From positions 54,887 through 118,886 of the forward strand of contig NZ_JBNGOZ010000015.1 in the NCBI RefSeq assembly GCF_050589825.1: a DNA stretch of 64,000 nt, in the 5' to 3' direction. The stretch's first letter is position 1, and each line of letters begins with the position of its first letter. Shown piece by piece: positions 36,571 to 46,677 of the stretch. The position numbers and the translations under genes were made by a program. The stretch comes from Carboxylicivirga longa (GTDB lineage: Bacteria > Bacteroidota > Bacteroidia > Bacteroidales > Marinilabiliaceae). The notes under the pieces are model-generated. The model did no database searches. It was not told the DNA's origin and was given only the letters and a program-made list of their open reading frames with translations.

Positions 36571-39066
36571 TTATTGAAGCTTGATGCTTCCTAAATCTTC
36601 TTTATTGGTGGTTTTCTTGGGGGATGATTTCCGCTTTGCCGGAGTGCTTTCCTTTTTGCGGAACATGAGATAAGCTCCTGTTCCAATAAGAGCTGCAACA
36701 CCTAAACCAATACCGACTTTTGCACCTTTGCTCAGTTTCTTTTTACCTGATGCAGTAGGGTTTGTTGTAGTCGATTGTGGTGTGTAGTTCCCAGATTTCA
36801 TTATGGGTTGGGGAGTGTAACTGCCGGACTGTGGCATGATACTATTGGATGGAGGCATCACGCTGTTTGTTGGTGGAGCATAAGCCTCAGTTGTAGGAGC
36901 TGCCTGATTGTTAAATTGAGATACTGCTTCCGTTGCAGGAGCTGCTTTTTTGAATTTACTTTTAACCTTTGTAAAGATGTTTTTGATAGGCTTTAACCAG
37001 CTTCCGATTTTTGCCAATACACCACTTGCTGCGGTTACTGATGCTGCTGTGGCAACTGCACCCATATTGCCTAATTCTGCCAATTCGCCAATGGCTTCCA
37101 AGCCTTTCAAATCAGCAAGTAAACCGTCAATTCCTTTTAGGGAGAAGTCAGAACTTTTTTGTTTTGCACCTTTAAGGATTGCTTTTCTAAGGTTGGATTC
37201 TTTACCCTGTAAGCCTTTAAACAGCTTACGAACCTTGCCATGTGTCTTTTTTAGTTTGGCATGTTTTGCCGGGTCGATGTTGTATTTGCTTGCAAGATTA
37301 TCGGGTAAATAGGCGTATTGCAATTTCTTGGCAATACCAAACATATTTAAGCGTAAGGCTGCCAATAATCCGCCTCTGATAGCTATTGACAAAGGATTAA
37401 ATCTTACGATAGCTTTTACTACTTTCTTGGCTACTTTGCCAATCTTCTTGCCAACACGTTTTATAGCTTTGAAGAATCGACCTCTACGTCTTTTTCTTCT
37501 TCCTAAACCGTCCATTTCATCGTCCAACTCATCCAATTCAGCCAATCCCTGGATGGCTTCTGAATCGTATTTAATCAGACCTTTTTCGGCAAGCTTTTCT
37601 TCAATATCCGATAGCTTATCCAATACGGCATCTCGCTGTGGAGTATTCCAAAACTTGATTGCCTGGTCCAACATGGATATGAATTGGTCAGGGTTTTGGA
37701 CGTGAGCCATCTTGTCCTTGTTATCCCTGTTCTTTAAAAGATAATTCCGGGTACGGACTAAATAGTTGTAGGTAGCATCTTCTGCATCACCCAAGCCGCT
37801 TATGGCATCGTCAAAGTCAACACCTGATACAATGGCAATAAGGTCTTCATGGTTGGCTTGTGCCTGAATACCGCCAGCTAAATCAATGCCTGATAAAACC
37901 GATATTGGCAAGCCTAAAGCACTTGTACCTGTAATACCGTCAATTCCTCTAAGCCCTGCCAACTGTAAAGGAGACATATCAAAATCAGACCGTTCAAAAC
38001 TGTATGGTTTTTGGTAATCAAACTTTGAGAGAACAGGGTCGATAACGATTTCATCTTCGGAATCGCCAATAGCAGGAACAATCACATAGATATGCTGAAA
38101 GTTCTTTTTACCGTCATACTTGGTAATGCGGAGCTTGAACGGAATACCTAAACACTTTAAAAGCGAACCCACAAAAATGCTGTAATCATCACAGTCAATC
38201 CCTGCATCTGATTTGCCTTTTTGTTTGAACTTGATTTGTCCGTCTAACCAGGAACGTGATGGAGTTCGGAGTTGTTCCGTTCCGTCATCATCTTTATGGT
38301 ACTGCAAATAGTTGTACGAAAAGTTGAAGATGTTTCGGCAAGACTCTTTGAGTGAACCACCTTGAAGGTTACTTGCCAGTTCCTCGACTTCCCGAAAATG
38401 TGTACCGATAATATCAATACAACTTTCAACGGTTTCAATTACGTTACCGTTTTTAATAAATGTGTCCTGTCCGTTTGCCTTTTTTATAAGGTGGTTGAAA
38501 CGTTTACCGTTTTGGGTGTTTCGTGGGCCGGATACAATGCCCAATTCGCCCAATGCTAATCCGTTCATATTTTCGTCCTCTGATAATGATTGCGTAGTAG
38601 TAAGAGTTTCGCCATTAACGCTGATCGTCATGGTGAAAGTCATATCAGCTTTAAGCTGCTGAGTATTGGAAAGCACGGAAAGAGTAAGACCTTTACCCAT
38701 AAGGTTCAGGTATGGCACTTGAAAAACGATTTCAGGCTCTTGTGTTTTGCCTGCACCAATGGTAAGTCCTTTAATATCGGGGGTAGAATAAGCGACTGCC
38801 GAACCTTTGTAATTTGCAACAACCTGGTTAACGGCTAATGTGATGGGGGCTTTTGTGGGGTTGTAGCAACGAAGCTTTACAGCAAATTGAACTTCCTGTA
38901 AGTTCATCTTGTGGATGCGGAATCCTAAAAGAGCAAAGTTCATTTTTGCCCCGGCAAGAAGCTTTTTGCCTTTTTTAATGAGGTAGAAACCTCCACCAAC
39001 GGCTGCAACAGCTGCTAATGTGCCTAATATTTTCTTTGTGCTTGCTTCCATAATGGAAACAAACAT
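36571..39066 (-). CDS. Large membrane protein with transglutaminase-like peptidase core
   Basis: An 831-residue protein (826 if MEASTKKILG at 39051 is the start). There is an N-terminal membrane segment (about 12-30), then an LEA/WHy-like beta domain (40-160). A transglutaminase-like domain follows, with a candidate triad of Cys292 (GIDCDDYS), His325 (NFQHIYVI) and Asp343 (VIDPV). GLG-type words come next (LALGELG, GLRGIDGITG, ISGLGD, DEMDGLG at 516-522 followed by RRKRRRG). A basic helical part, a Pro/Thr-rich linker and a second membrane segment near the C-terminus complete it. It may be a precursor that is processed, or itself the maturation peptidase. It opens the late operon. Confidence 0.7.
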   Translation of the reverse strand: MFVSIMEASTKKILGTLAAVAAVGGGFYLIKKGKKLLAGAKMNFALLGFRIHKMNLQEVQFAVKLRCYNPTKAPITLAVNQVVANYKGSAVAYSTPDIKGLTIGAGKTQEPEIVFQVPYLNLMGKGLTLSVLSNTQQLKADMTFTMTISVNGETLTTTQSLSEDENMNGLALGELGIVSGPRNTQNGKRFNHLIKKANGQDTFIKNGNVIETVESCIDIIGTHFREVEELASNLQGGSLKESCRNIFNFSYNYLQYHKDDDGTEQLRTPSRSWLDGQIKFKQKGKSDAGIDCDDYSIFVGSLLKCLGIPFKLRITKYDGKKNFQHIYVIVPAIGDSEDEIVIDPVLSKFDYQKPYSFERSDFDMSPLQLAGLRGIDGITGTSALGLPISVLSGIDLAGGIQAQANHEDLIAIVSGVDFDDAISGLGDAEDATYNYLVRTRNYLLKNRDNKDKMAHVQNPDQFISMLDQAIKFWNTPQRDAVLDKLSDIEEKLAEKGLIKYDSEAIQGLAELDELDDEMDGLGRRKRRRGRFFKAIKRVGKKIGKVAKKVVKAIVRFNPLSIAIRGGLLAALRLNMFGIAKKLQYAYLPDNLASKYNIDPAKHAKLKKTHGKVRKLFKGLQGKESNLRKAILKGAKQKSSDFSLKGIDGLLADLKGLEAIGELAELGNMGAVATAASVTAASGVLAKIGSWLKPIKNIFTKVKSKFKKAAPATEAVSQFNNQAAPTTEAYAPPTNSVMPPSNSIMPQSGSYTPQPIMKSGNYTPQSTTTNPTASGKKKLSKGAKVGIGLGVAALIGTGAYLMFRKKESTPAKRKSSPKKTTNKEDLGSIKLQ

Positions 39067-39158
39067 ATAGTAGGCTTATGGTGGGGGGGTTGGAGTTTAA
39101 CGGTGCTTGAAGGAGTTTGTAAGTGTTTGAAGAAATTTGTCAAAAAATGAGTAAAAAA

Positions 39159-39179
39159 AAGTCGGTGGTATGCCGACTT
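39159..39179 (-). terminator. Intrinsic terminator of the defence operon
   Basis: On the minus strand AAGTCGG-CATACCA-CCGACTT forms a 7 bp stem, immediately followed by a run of eight T. It lies 18 bp after the stop of the membrane coiled-coil gene and separates the defence operon from the late operon. Confidence 0.85.
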
Positions 39180-39197
39180 CAAATATAAAATTTCCTA

Positions 39198-40523
39198 TTA
39201 TTTTTTTTCTAACGACTGAATTGCAGAATCAAGAGCTTCAACAATTTTATCAACAACATCAAGTTTTTCATCTTTCAAATAACTCAGCAGTAAGTCTGTT
39301 AAATTCTCCATATTATGAATTACCCCTCTGTCATCTAAAAATCTTATAACCTCGTAGAAAGAAAAAACATAATCTCTTACTATTTCTTGGTACATGTTCT
39401 TAATTTCTTCACTTGCATTATCAGGTAGTCGAAAATTTTCAAATCCATCTTTAATGCCCTTAAATGAATATGCAAAATATTGGTTGACACCTCCATTGTT
39501 ATGATAAGCTATTCTGTGAAAATCAAGGGACTTTAGCTTATTCAAAGAAGACAAATGTTTGATGATGACATTCTGTTCTTCTGTTTTTAATAAAGCTTCT
39601 TTTGCAAAAGAATTTGCTGTTTCAGAATCTTTTTTAGCATTTTCAGCAAGGTCAAAGAGTTCCATGATTTCTTCTTCCTTCTTAGATAACTTGTCTTCAA
39701 GCTCATTGAATGCCCTGTCCTTTTCTTTGAACTTAGCTTCAATATTATTAAATCGCTTCTCTACTTCATCTAATTTATTGCCTTCTTCTTTAATTTTATT
39801 AGTTATTCTTTCAAGTTCTTCCTTTTGACTTTTTATTTCTTCCTTGGTTTCTGTGGCTGTTGTTTTTGCAGAACTAGCATCCGTCTTGGCTCTAGTTATA
39901 TCAGTTTCAAGACCATCTGCTTTTTCTCTTATTGCTTTAGATTCTTCTTTGAGTTCTTTTGAGGAAACCTGATTTATAACAATTGGTAAAACAATACCTA
40001 TAAAACCCATTGCAGCTATCCAGGCAGTAAGCCACAGATTTAGTCTATCAATGTCATTATCAATTTCATATTTAGTTTCTTTAATAGCATCATCTACACT
40101 TTTAATGACAGAGTTAAGGTGCTTTTCGATATTATCTAAATCCTCTTTTTTTAAAACAATATTACCGTATTTGTCAGAATTGTTGGGTAGTATTAAAAAA
40201 GGAGAGTAATCTTTACACGCAAGTATTGAATCATAATATGAATGATATGCTTTTTGGTAATACTTTGAGATATGACTTTCTATTGTAGCAATTTCAGTAG
40301 AATCAAGAAAATAATTCCCAGTACTGTCTATTCGTTGCGGAATTAGGATAAATGGCTTTATGGAATTAATATTATACTCCTTCTGTAGAATATTTTCAAC
40401 TTGAGAGTTAATTTTACTGTACTGATTATCAATCTTTGATTCGATAAGAAGATAACTAACACCTATTATTATTAATATAAAAATCAATAAACTTCCTGAA
40501 TAGTATAAATATTTCTTTTCCAT
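39198..40523 (-). CDS. Membrane coiled-coil protein of the defence operon
   Basis: A 441-residue protein. There are two membrane segments, at about 8-28 (GSLLIFILIIIGVSYLLI) and 166-188 (LTAWIAAMGFIGIVLPIVI), with a ~135-residue loop between them that is probably outside the cytoplasm. A long coiled coil (about 192-320) and a helical C-terminal domain follow. The start codon overlaps the SMC-like gene's stop (TAATG), so the two are translationally coupled. No named family is recognised. It may anchor or sense for the ATPases encoded upstream, for example as an effector acting on the membrane. Confidence 0.75.
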   Translation of the reverse strand: MEKKYLYYSGSLLIFILIIIGVSYLLIESKIDNQYSKINSQVENILQKEYNINSIKPFILIPQRIDSTGNYFLDSTEIATIESHISKYYQKAYHSYYDSILACKDYSPFLILPNNSDKYGNIVLKKEDLDNIEKHLNSVIKSVDDAIKETKYEIDNDIDRLNLWLTAWIAAMGFIGIVLPIVINQVSSKELKEESKAIREKADGLETDITRAKTDASSAKTTATETKEEIKSQKEELERITNKIKEEGNKLDEVEKRFNNIEAKFKEKDRAFNELEDKLSKKEEEIMELFDLAENAKKDSETANSFAKEALLKTEEQNVIIKHLSSLNKLKSLDFHRIAYHNNGGVNQYFAYSFKGIKDGFENFRLPDNASEEIKNMYQEIVRDYVFSFYEVIRFLDDRGVIHNMENLTDLLLSYLKDEKLDVVDKIVEALDSAIQSLEKK

Positions 40524-42856
40524 TAGGCAAAAATAGTTTTTGGAATGTTTGTTGGAATCCTATAGGTTAATTCGGAATAGTGTTGTATTAATTCTGAATT
40601 ATCATATGGTAAAAGTTTTGCGAAAATTGTATCTGATTCAATTTTTAGTTTTCTAATAGCATGCATAGCTGAATCAAATATTAGTTCGTCATGTGTAAAC
40701 AATATAAGTTGTAAAGGCAAATCAGAAAACTCTGCAAAAGTCTTTATCATTTGCTCCAAAAACTTTTCAATTGATGCCCTTTTAATAAAATCACTTGCAT
40801 AAAAAACATCATCTAAAACAACAGGTAAATTAACACCTGACCGCACTCTTGAAGCTAGTGCAATACTTAACGAAACCATCATGCAAAAAAGCCTATATCT
40901 GAATGTATTGAAATACTTATTAGGACTTATGTTACCATAAGGGCTTTTTATTTTCGCATAAATTGTTTCGGAAATAACATCTCCATTATCATCTTCTTTC
41001 TTCTCTATATCAATGTCAATTGAAATATCTTCACCCTCAAGAAAATTATTTAATACGTCAGTTATTAATTGTTCTATAGGAATAAATGATTCTTTAACAA
41101 TTTTATTTATTTCGTTATAGACTAATGGTTGATAAACTGATGCGTCATTTTTAATTTGTTTTAGTATATCAACGCTTTGCTGAAATTCAGAAATTTCTTT
41201 TTCTGCTTGCTTTACTTGTGTATTTCTAATTTTAATTTGTTCCTCTAAATTTCGAATTTCACTTTCTAAAACAGCTTTTCGCTGAACGGTGGTATCAGCT
41301 TTCAATTTACTATTTTCTCGTTCCTTGATAGATTCAATAACGCTTTGCCTACTAGAAGTAAACTCTTTTATTTTATTAAGTTCGGAAAGAGATTGAATAA
41401 AATCTTTATTCTCACGAATGATGTCATATAGTTCACTGATTTGTTTCCTATTTGGCTGGTGTATTTCAAAAAAATCAATAGCCATTACAAAAAAGTCATC
41501 AGAGGAATAGTGATATATAAATTCTCGATATTCATTTAACTTGGTTAACCATCCTGAAAATTCCGGATAGTCTCGTAGGTTTAATCTTTCATTCTCCAAA
41601 CTTTTGTAAATATTCTCCAATTGAGAATAAAGAGAACCCAAATGTTCAGTAATAGCAGCAAATAATTGAGATATTTCACTCGATAGCGTACGATACTTTT
41701 TATATTCTAATACTTTTTTTTCAACTTCAGTTTTAATATTGGGAACTTCATTGCTTGAACTATTACAAAATGGGCAATTTTTAAAAGATTGACTCTCTAG
41801 CAATTGTAAGCCTTGAATTAAAAAATCAATTTCTTTGGTACTTGTACCCTCTATTTTGTATGAATTGTATTCAAGAAATTTTTTAAGAAAGTTTTCAATG
41901 TTAGATTGTATTCTTGATAAATCAAAAGTTATTGAAAAATTCCTGTTAAGCAGTTCGTTTGCTAATTCGATTACTCTTTTAGGTCGCTCAAGCGAAACTT
42001 TCTTATTGTCTTCAGCAATAAGTTTTAATTCTTGATTCTTCTTATCAAGTTCTTTCTGCCAGTTTGTAATTGAATTTACTCCTTCTGTTTTATTCTTTAT
42101 GGCATTGTTTAGGTTGTTTGATTCTTTTCTTCTTTGGTATTTAGCTAACTCCGATATTAATAGATTGAAGTCAAGAAACTCTTGAAGTCCTAAGCTAGAG
42201 GCAATAAGATTGTGAAAAGAATTATTATCCATTGCAGAACCTTCATAATTTCGTTGACCATTCTCATAGATGTCATAATCACTTATAAAATGGCTGTTGG
42301 GATTTAAAGAATCTACAATACTATCAGGTAGTGGGCTTTCAAAAGAATAATCACCTTCATTTGTTTTTGCAATAAAATGACAATCTTGTGATGTGCCATT
42401 AAAATGAGTTACGTACTTATTAAAATCTTGAATATTTCTTAGCTTAGCTTCACCAATTTCATGACCAAATATTTTCTCTAACGATGTGAAAATTGAACTT
42501 TTACCTACACCGTTTTTTCCTAGTATAATTGCGGTTGAAGGTTGTTCATTTATGCAAAAATCTATCCCATACGGAGGGGACTTTTTAGGAAAACCTCTAA
42601 CTCCAGAAATTTCAATTGATTTAAGACGGTAGTCGGTTCCTTTAATAAATTCACCTTTTGCTTCTTGTTGCTCTGATATTGGTTCAATATCCGATTGGCT
42701 ATATTGAGAATAAAAAGGAATCAAATCTAAATACAAGTTTTCTTTGGAAGAAGTATTCAAATTTGGATTCTTAGCTATAAGCCATGCTAATAGGTTACCT
42801 TTTAACTCAGGGTGATTTGATAACCTAATCTTAAAATTATTTAATGATTCAATCAT
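40523..42856 (-). CDS. SMC/Rad50-like AAA ATPase
   Basis: A 777-residue protein. Walker A is GKNGVGKS (113-120) after an 80-residue N-terminal extension. Two coiled-coil arms flank a C-P-F-C (361-364), a possible zinc hook as in Rad50. The C-terminal head has the Walker B LPVVLDDVFYASD (about 677-689) and FTHDELIFD as the H-loop. This order is typical of RecF/Rad50-type ATPases used in several defence systems. It has no nuclease domain of its own. Gene order suggests it works with the HD-GHKL protein encoded before it and the membrane protein encoded after it. Confidence 0.85.
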   Translation of the reverse strand: MIESLNNFKIRLSNHPELKGNLLAWLIAKNPNLNTSSKENLYLDLIPFYSQYSQSDIEPISEQQEAKGEFIKGTDYRLKSIEISGVRGFPKKSPPYGIDFCINEQPSTAIILGKNGVGKSSIFTSLEKIFGHEIGEAKLRNIQDFNKYVTHFNGTSQDCHFIAKTNEGDYSFESPLPDSIVDSLNPNSHFISDYDIYENGQRNYEGSAMDNNSFHNLIASSLGLQEFLDFNLLISELAKYQRRKESNNLNNAIKNKTEGVNSITNWQKELDKKNQELKLIAEDNKKVSLERPKRVIELANELLNRNFSITFDLSRIQSNIENFLKKFLEYNSYKIEGTSTKEIDFLIQGLQLLESQSFKNCPFCNSSSNEVPNIKTEVEKKVLEYKKYRTLSSEISQLFAAITEHLGSLYSQLENIYKSLENERLNLRDYPEFSGWLTKLNEYREFIYHYSSDDFFVMAIDFFEIHQPNRKQISELYDIIRENKDFIQSLSELNKIKEFTSSRQSVIESIKERENSKLKADTTVQRKAVLESEIRNLEEQIKIRNTQVKQAEKEISEFQQSVDILKQIKNDASVYQPLVYNEINKIVKESFIPIEQLITDVLNNFLEGEDISIDIDIEKKEDDNGDVISETIYAKIKSPYGNISPNKYFNTFRYRLFCMMVSLSIALASRVRSGVNLPVVLDDVFYASDFIKRASIEKFLEQMIKTFAEFSDLPLQLILFTHDELIFDSAMHAIRKLKIESDTIFAKLLPYDNSELIQHYSELTYRIPTNIPKTIFA

Positions 42857-42903
42857 ACGGTATAGCTTTAATCAATATAATTTAATCTCAGTATTTATCT
42901 ATT

Positions 42904-45417
42904 CTATACTTTTTCAAATTCAGTTGTTTCCGCATAGTAATTTTGGATAAAATTATTTAGGGTTAATTTTTCCTGACTACCTAGCTCCAATATATCAGAT
43001 GCTCCAAGATGAATTGATTTTCCAATAATATAATTCACCATTTTCATTGCTGTTGAATCTATGTTATTCCTTGAAATATCTGGAATAAATAGCCTTGAAT
43101 TAATATTTACAACAATGGTTTCAATATCAAAAATCAAAGCCGATATAGGGATGTCAAAGCGGAAATCTTTTATTAAAACACTTCTCATAAAGAGTTCCTT
43201 TCGTTTACTATCATGTCTCCAATAGTAAGGCATCCAATCAGACTTATTATTAAAAGGCAAATACAAATCATTTTTTTTGCCTTCAAAAAGAGAAATGGTT
43301 TTTACATATGACTTTGTTGCACAACTATCTGAATGCCCAAGAGAAACAAGGTCACTAAATTCTAAATTATCAAAAATATAATTGCCAGGTTCGATTGTTT
43401 CATCTGTTAGTGAAGATTGTGAATCTTTGTGGACTATTATTGAAATCCATGTTAGTTGTCTATCTAACTTATCAATAACTTCACCAATATCGTCCTCTGT
43501 AAATTTCATTCCACTTAAAAAGTCGTCTTCAATAAATGATTCTACAATTGGGATTGCCAGATATTTTATTTCATTGTTATTTACGAAATCATCAATAGAT
43601 ATAGAATCTAATTCTTCAACCTCCTTAAGTCCGGATTCATCATCATATATATAAATATTTCCAATAAAGTCTAAATCATCAAATGTGGTAATGAAACTAC
43701 TTTTGTTTTTAATAATTGCATATCCTTCAATTTCATTTAAGTAATTTCCTAAGTCAATCTTGTAATGTCCTTTCGCTAATTCTGGTATCAGATTAATTTG
43801 ATTTTCAATCTTAAAAATTTCTTCAGCTGATTTATCTACTAATTCAAAATTCACTCCGTCCGTTAAAAAATATTGATTTAGAAATTTCTTAACTTTTTCA
43901 GTATTGTTATCAAAGGTAGAAATGAAGTCATTGTAATTTAAAATTACCTCAGTTCCTTCAAAAGTGACATCAAGTGATTCAGTTAAAGAAGTCCATTCAT
44001 TTCCTTTTTCAAGCTCAATTAAAAATTTGCTTTTTTCTTTATAATGTCTGGTTAGTACCTTTACTTCATCTGAAAGCATAAAACAGGACAGAAAACCAAT
44101 TCCGAAATTACCAATTGGTTTATAGTTAAAATCATTAAGTAAAAATTCCGTTGAGTTATAATATGAAACCCCAATATTCAGAAAATGCTTCTTGACAATG
44201 TCCATTGACATCCCTGTTCCATTGTCTTTAATTACAACTTGATTGTTTGACTTAGATAGAATCACCTTTATTCTTGGTTGATATTTATCTTCACCAAACT
44301 CATAATTACGTTCTTCCGTTTCTTGTCTAATCCTACATGAATCAAGTGAATTTTGGATAAGTTCCCTTAAACCTAAAGATTTATCACCATATATCTTTTC
44401 TCCCATTAAAAGAGAACTGATTGCTCTGAACTCCAAATTCATCTTATAATCAGAAAAAGTATATCCTTCCGTTTGAATGTTTATTTCCGGAGTTGTGTCA
44501 TAAACCAAACTATATTTTGTCGGTAAATGATTTACTAGAGCTGTAGCATTAATTAGTTCATCTTTAACCCACCCAATATACGAAAGCAACTTCCTGTGTA
44601 TGCTTGCGTTAGTAGCTTTTCCATGAAACACGATTCTCTTTTGCTGAGTTTTCTCATTAAATAAAATTTTCTCATTGTTCGATATTACATAGTGTTGCTT
44701 CCATTCGTCATCGCTAATACCTTTTGGAACAATTAATTTATACAAGTTATAAGGTGTTCTATTGCTATCAATATCCAGTATATCTGCTAATCTTAATATA
44801 CATGCTATAAATTGAGAATTAAAAGAATAATCGCCTCTTACTTCATTTATTCTTAAGTTTTCTTTAATCCAATCATAATCCTTTGTATGGCTTTCACATA
44901 TTAATGCTAATTCCTTTGTGAAATCAAGTGTTGTTAGTTTAGGTATAGTAAGATTATCTTTCAGATTCTCGTTTATATACCTTGCAGATAAAGATGAGTG
45001 AATTCTTCTTACATATTCCTGTAATGCTAAATCATCATTTCCATCCATAATTTTCTTCATTGCGGAAAACTTAACATTACAGTACTTAAAATTGTCATTT
45101 TTAATATCGTCAATATCGTTTTCACCAACAGCCATCCCAATGTCATGCAATAATGCTGCGTAAACCAATAAAACAACTTCTAATTCATCTAATAAACTAA
45201 CATCGTGAATTAGTTTACCCATATATTCCATTACTCGAAACGAATGACTTGTATTATGTAAAGTGTAATTAGGAAAGACTCGTTGTACTCTTGTATTTAA
45301 TATTTCTTTTATCTCATCATACACTTCAGCTATTTTGGGTAGAAACGGACTATCAATACTATTTAAATACTTTATCAGTATTAAATCATCCATTTTATAA
45401 TCGGTATCTATATTCAT
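42904..45417 (-). CDS. HD-domain plus GHKL (Hsp90-like) ATPase
   Basis: An 837-residue protein. The N-terminal HD phosphohydrolase-type domain has HNTSHS (54-59), His91-Asp92 (LLHDIG) and Asp212 (RLADILD). A GHKL ATPase domain follows: ELIQNSLDS (N box, 352-360), KDNGTGM (397-403) and GNFGIGF (436-442), as in Hsp90/HtpG. The ~350-residue C-terminal region is unassigned. HD domains often cut nucleotides or nucleic acids, and GHKL domains change shape on ATP binding, so an ATP-gated HD effector is plausible. It lies 21 bp after the nuclease gene in the same operon. I cannot assign the combination to a named defence system. Confidence 0.85.
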   Translation of the reverse strand: MNIDTDYKMDDLILIKYLNSIDSPFLPKIAEVYDEIKEILNTRVQRVFPNYTLHNTSHSFRVMEYMGKLIHDVSLLDELEVVLLVYAALLHDIGMAVGENDIDDIKNDNFKYCNVKFSAMKKIMDGNDDLALQEYVRRIHSSLSARYINENLKDNLTIPKLTTLDFTKELALICESHTKDYDWIKENLRINEVRGDYSFNSQFIACILRLADILDIDSNRTPYNLYKLIVPKGISDDEWKQHYVISNNEKILFNEKTQQKRIVFHGKATNASIHRKLLSYIGWVKDELINATALVNHLPTKYSLVYDTTPEINIQTEGYTFSDYKMNLEFRAISSLLMGEKIYGDKSLGLRELIQNSLDSCRIRQETEERNYEFGEDKYQPRIKVILSKSNNQVVIKDNGTGMSMDIVKKHFLNIGVSYYNSTEFLLNDFNYKPIGNFGIGFLSCFMLSDEVKVLTRHYKEKSKFLIELEKGNEWTSLTESLDVTFEGTEVILNYNDFISTFDNNTEKVKKFLNQYFLTDGVNFELVDKSAEEIFKIENQINLIPELAKGHYKIDLGNYLNEIEGYAIIKNKSSFITTFDDLDFIGNIYIYDDESGLKEVEELDSISIDDFVNNNEIKYLAIPIVESFIEDDFLSGMKFTEDDIGEVIDKLDRQLTWISIIVHKDSQSSLTDETIEPGNYIFDNLEFSDLVSLGHSDSCATKSYVKTISLFEGKKNDLYLPFNNKSDWMPYYWRHDSKRKELFMRSVLIKDFRFDIPISALIFDIETIVVNINSRLFIPDISRNNIDSTAMKMVNYIIGKSIHLGASDILELGSQEKLTLNNFIQNYYAETTEFEKV

Positions 45418-45438
45418 TTGAAATCGCTTTTTGTTGTG

Positions 45439-46677
45439 TTACCTCAATATAATTACACCATTCTCTTCATCATATCTATACTTCACAATCTTCCCATTAA
45501 TTATTAATTCAATTGCTTGCTCAATTACCTCAAAAGGTGCAATAAACCATTCTCTTGGTGTATGGCGTTTGCCTTTTTCATCAAATACATCTATTTCTAA
45601 ACATGAGTTGCCAAAGAAATTATGAAGCAATTGCTCTAATTTCTGAGGATTCATATTATAGCACTTCCAAGCTCCTTTTATTCGTACCGGAGCCATCAAA
45701 TAGGTTGGCTCTTTTTCGGCATTTTTTATCCGTTCTTCAACGTCTGTTTTCGAGTAGCCAACTTTGTATAAATCTGTAATAGAAGAAATCCTTTCGTCTG
45801 TGCTTTTTGATTTTAAAACATAGATGTACCCGGCTTCTTCGTCTTCATCTGTAATTGAACTAAAGTTTTCAAGGAAGCCCTCGTTTACCTTATCAATATT
45901 TTCTGTTACGACACGACCATTTGCATAGAGTATTTTCTCGACAGAACGTTTAAGCATATTTGATTCTGTTCCATTTTCAAAAATACAGCGTGTACGACCA
46001 TCTTCACGCACTCTGGTGCCATCTTCTTTATAATGTTCTTTTTGAGATATATTGATTTCTTCAAGGTAGAAAAGCACTCCATTATGCACGTAAAAAGCCT
46101 TTTCCTGAAGGTTGTCCTGCTTGAAGTCAATCAATTTTCGTTTACCTTCCGCCAAATCCTTTTGAACATCCTTTAATAACTGCTCATATTTATCAAAGTC
46201 CTTACAGGGTTTTCTGCGTGCAATGAAATCAGCTTGCGCTCTTTCGTAATCTTTTGGTGTATGCTTAAAATCAAAAAGACCAGCATCATCACCGCCAAGA
46301 ATATCCAAAGAATCATCGCCCAAAATATCATCAAGTGAACTTATTTCTTTGGGGTTGTTGTATTCCGCTTTGGGGTCGTTTACTTGACTTATTTCAATTT
46401 CAGGTAGCAGATTATGTATGTCGTGAGGTTTTAGTTGTTCAACTTTTTCAATATCCTCACGCATACTTTTTAAACGAGAATACAATTGATACTCTGAAAT
46501 ATTTGATGGGTTTGGTTCAGGTTCTTTGCTGTTGTTCGCAACAAAATCGTTAATTTCCTGAAACGAAGCTAATAAACGCTCGTCCGCAGTACGGGTATTC
46601 GATTTTTTAGGCTTTACGTTTAGCAAGCCTAAAGGGTCGTTGTTAAATATTTCATCTAAAATACTATCCTTATCCAT
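45439..46677 (-). CDS. GIY-YIG (T5orf172-type) nuclease
   Basis: A 412-residue protein. The C-terminal part (about 285-395) is a GIY-YIG domain of the T5orf172 type: GYIYVLKS, then DLYKVGYSKTDVEERI with the conserved Arg, and the late LEQLLHNFF and REWF, whose Glu would bind metal. The N-terminal ~270 residues are acidic and helical and may contact the helicase. It overlaps the helicase gene by 8 bp. As the only recognised nuclease beside a methylase and a helicase, it is the likely cutting subunit of a restriction system. Confidence 0.85.
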   Translation of the reverse strand: MDKDSILDEIFNNDPLGLLNVKPKKSNTRTADERLLASFQEINDFVANNSKEPEPNPSNISEYQLYSRLKSMREDIEKVEQLKPHDIHNLLPEIEISQVNDPKAEYNNPKEISSLDDILGDDSLDILGGDDAGLFDFKHTPKDYERAQADFIARRKPCKDFDKYEQLLKDVQKDLAEGKRKLIDFKQDNLQEKAFYVHNGVLFYLEEINISQKEHYKEDGTRVREDGRTRCIFENGTESNMLKRSVEKILYANGRVVTENIDKVNEGFLENFSSITDEDEEAGYIYVLKSKSTDERISSITDLYKVGYSKTDVEERIKNAEKEPTYLMAPVRIKGAWKCYNMNPQKLEQLLHNFFGNSCLEIDVFDEKGKRHTPREWFIAPFEVIEQAIELIINGKIVKYRYDEENGVIILR

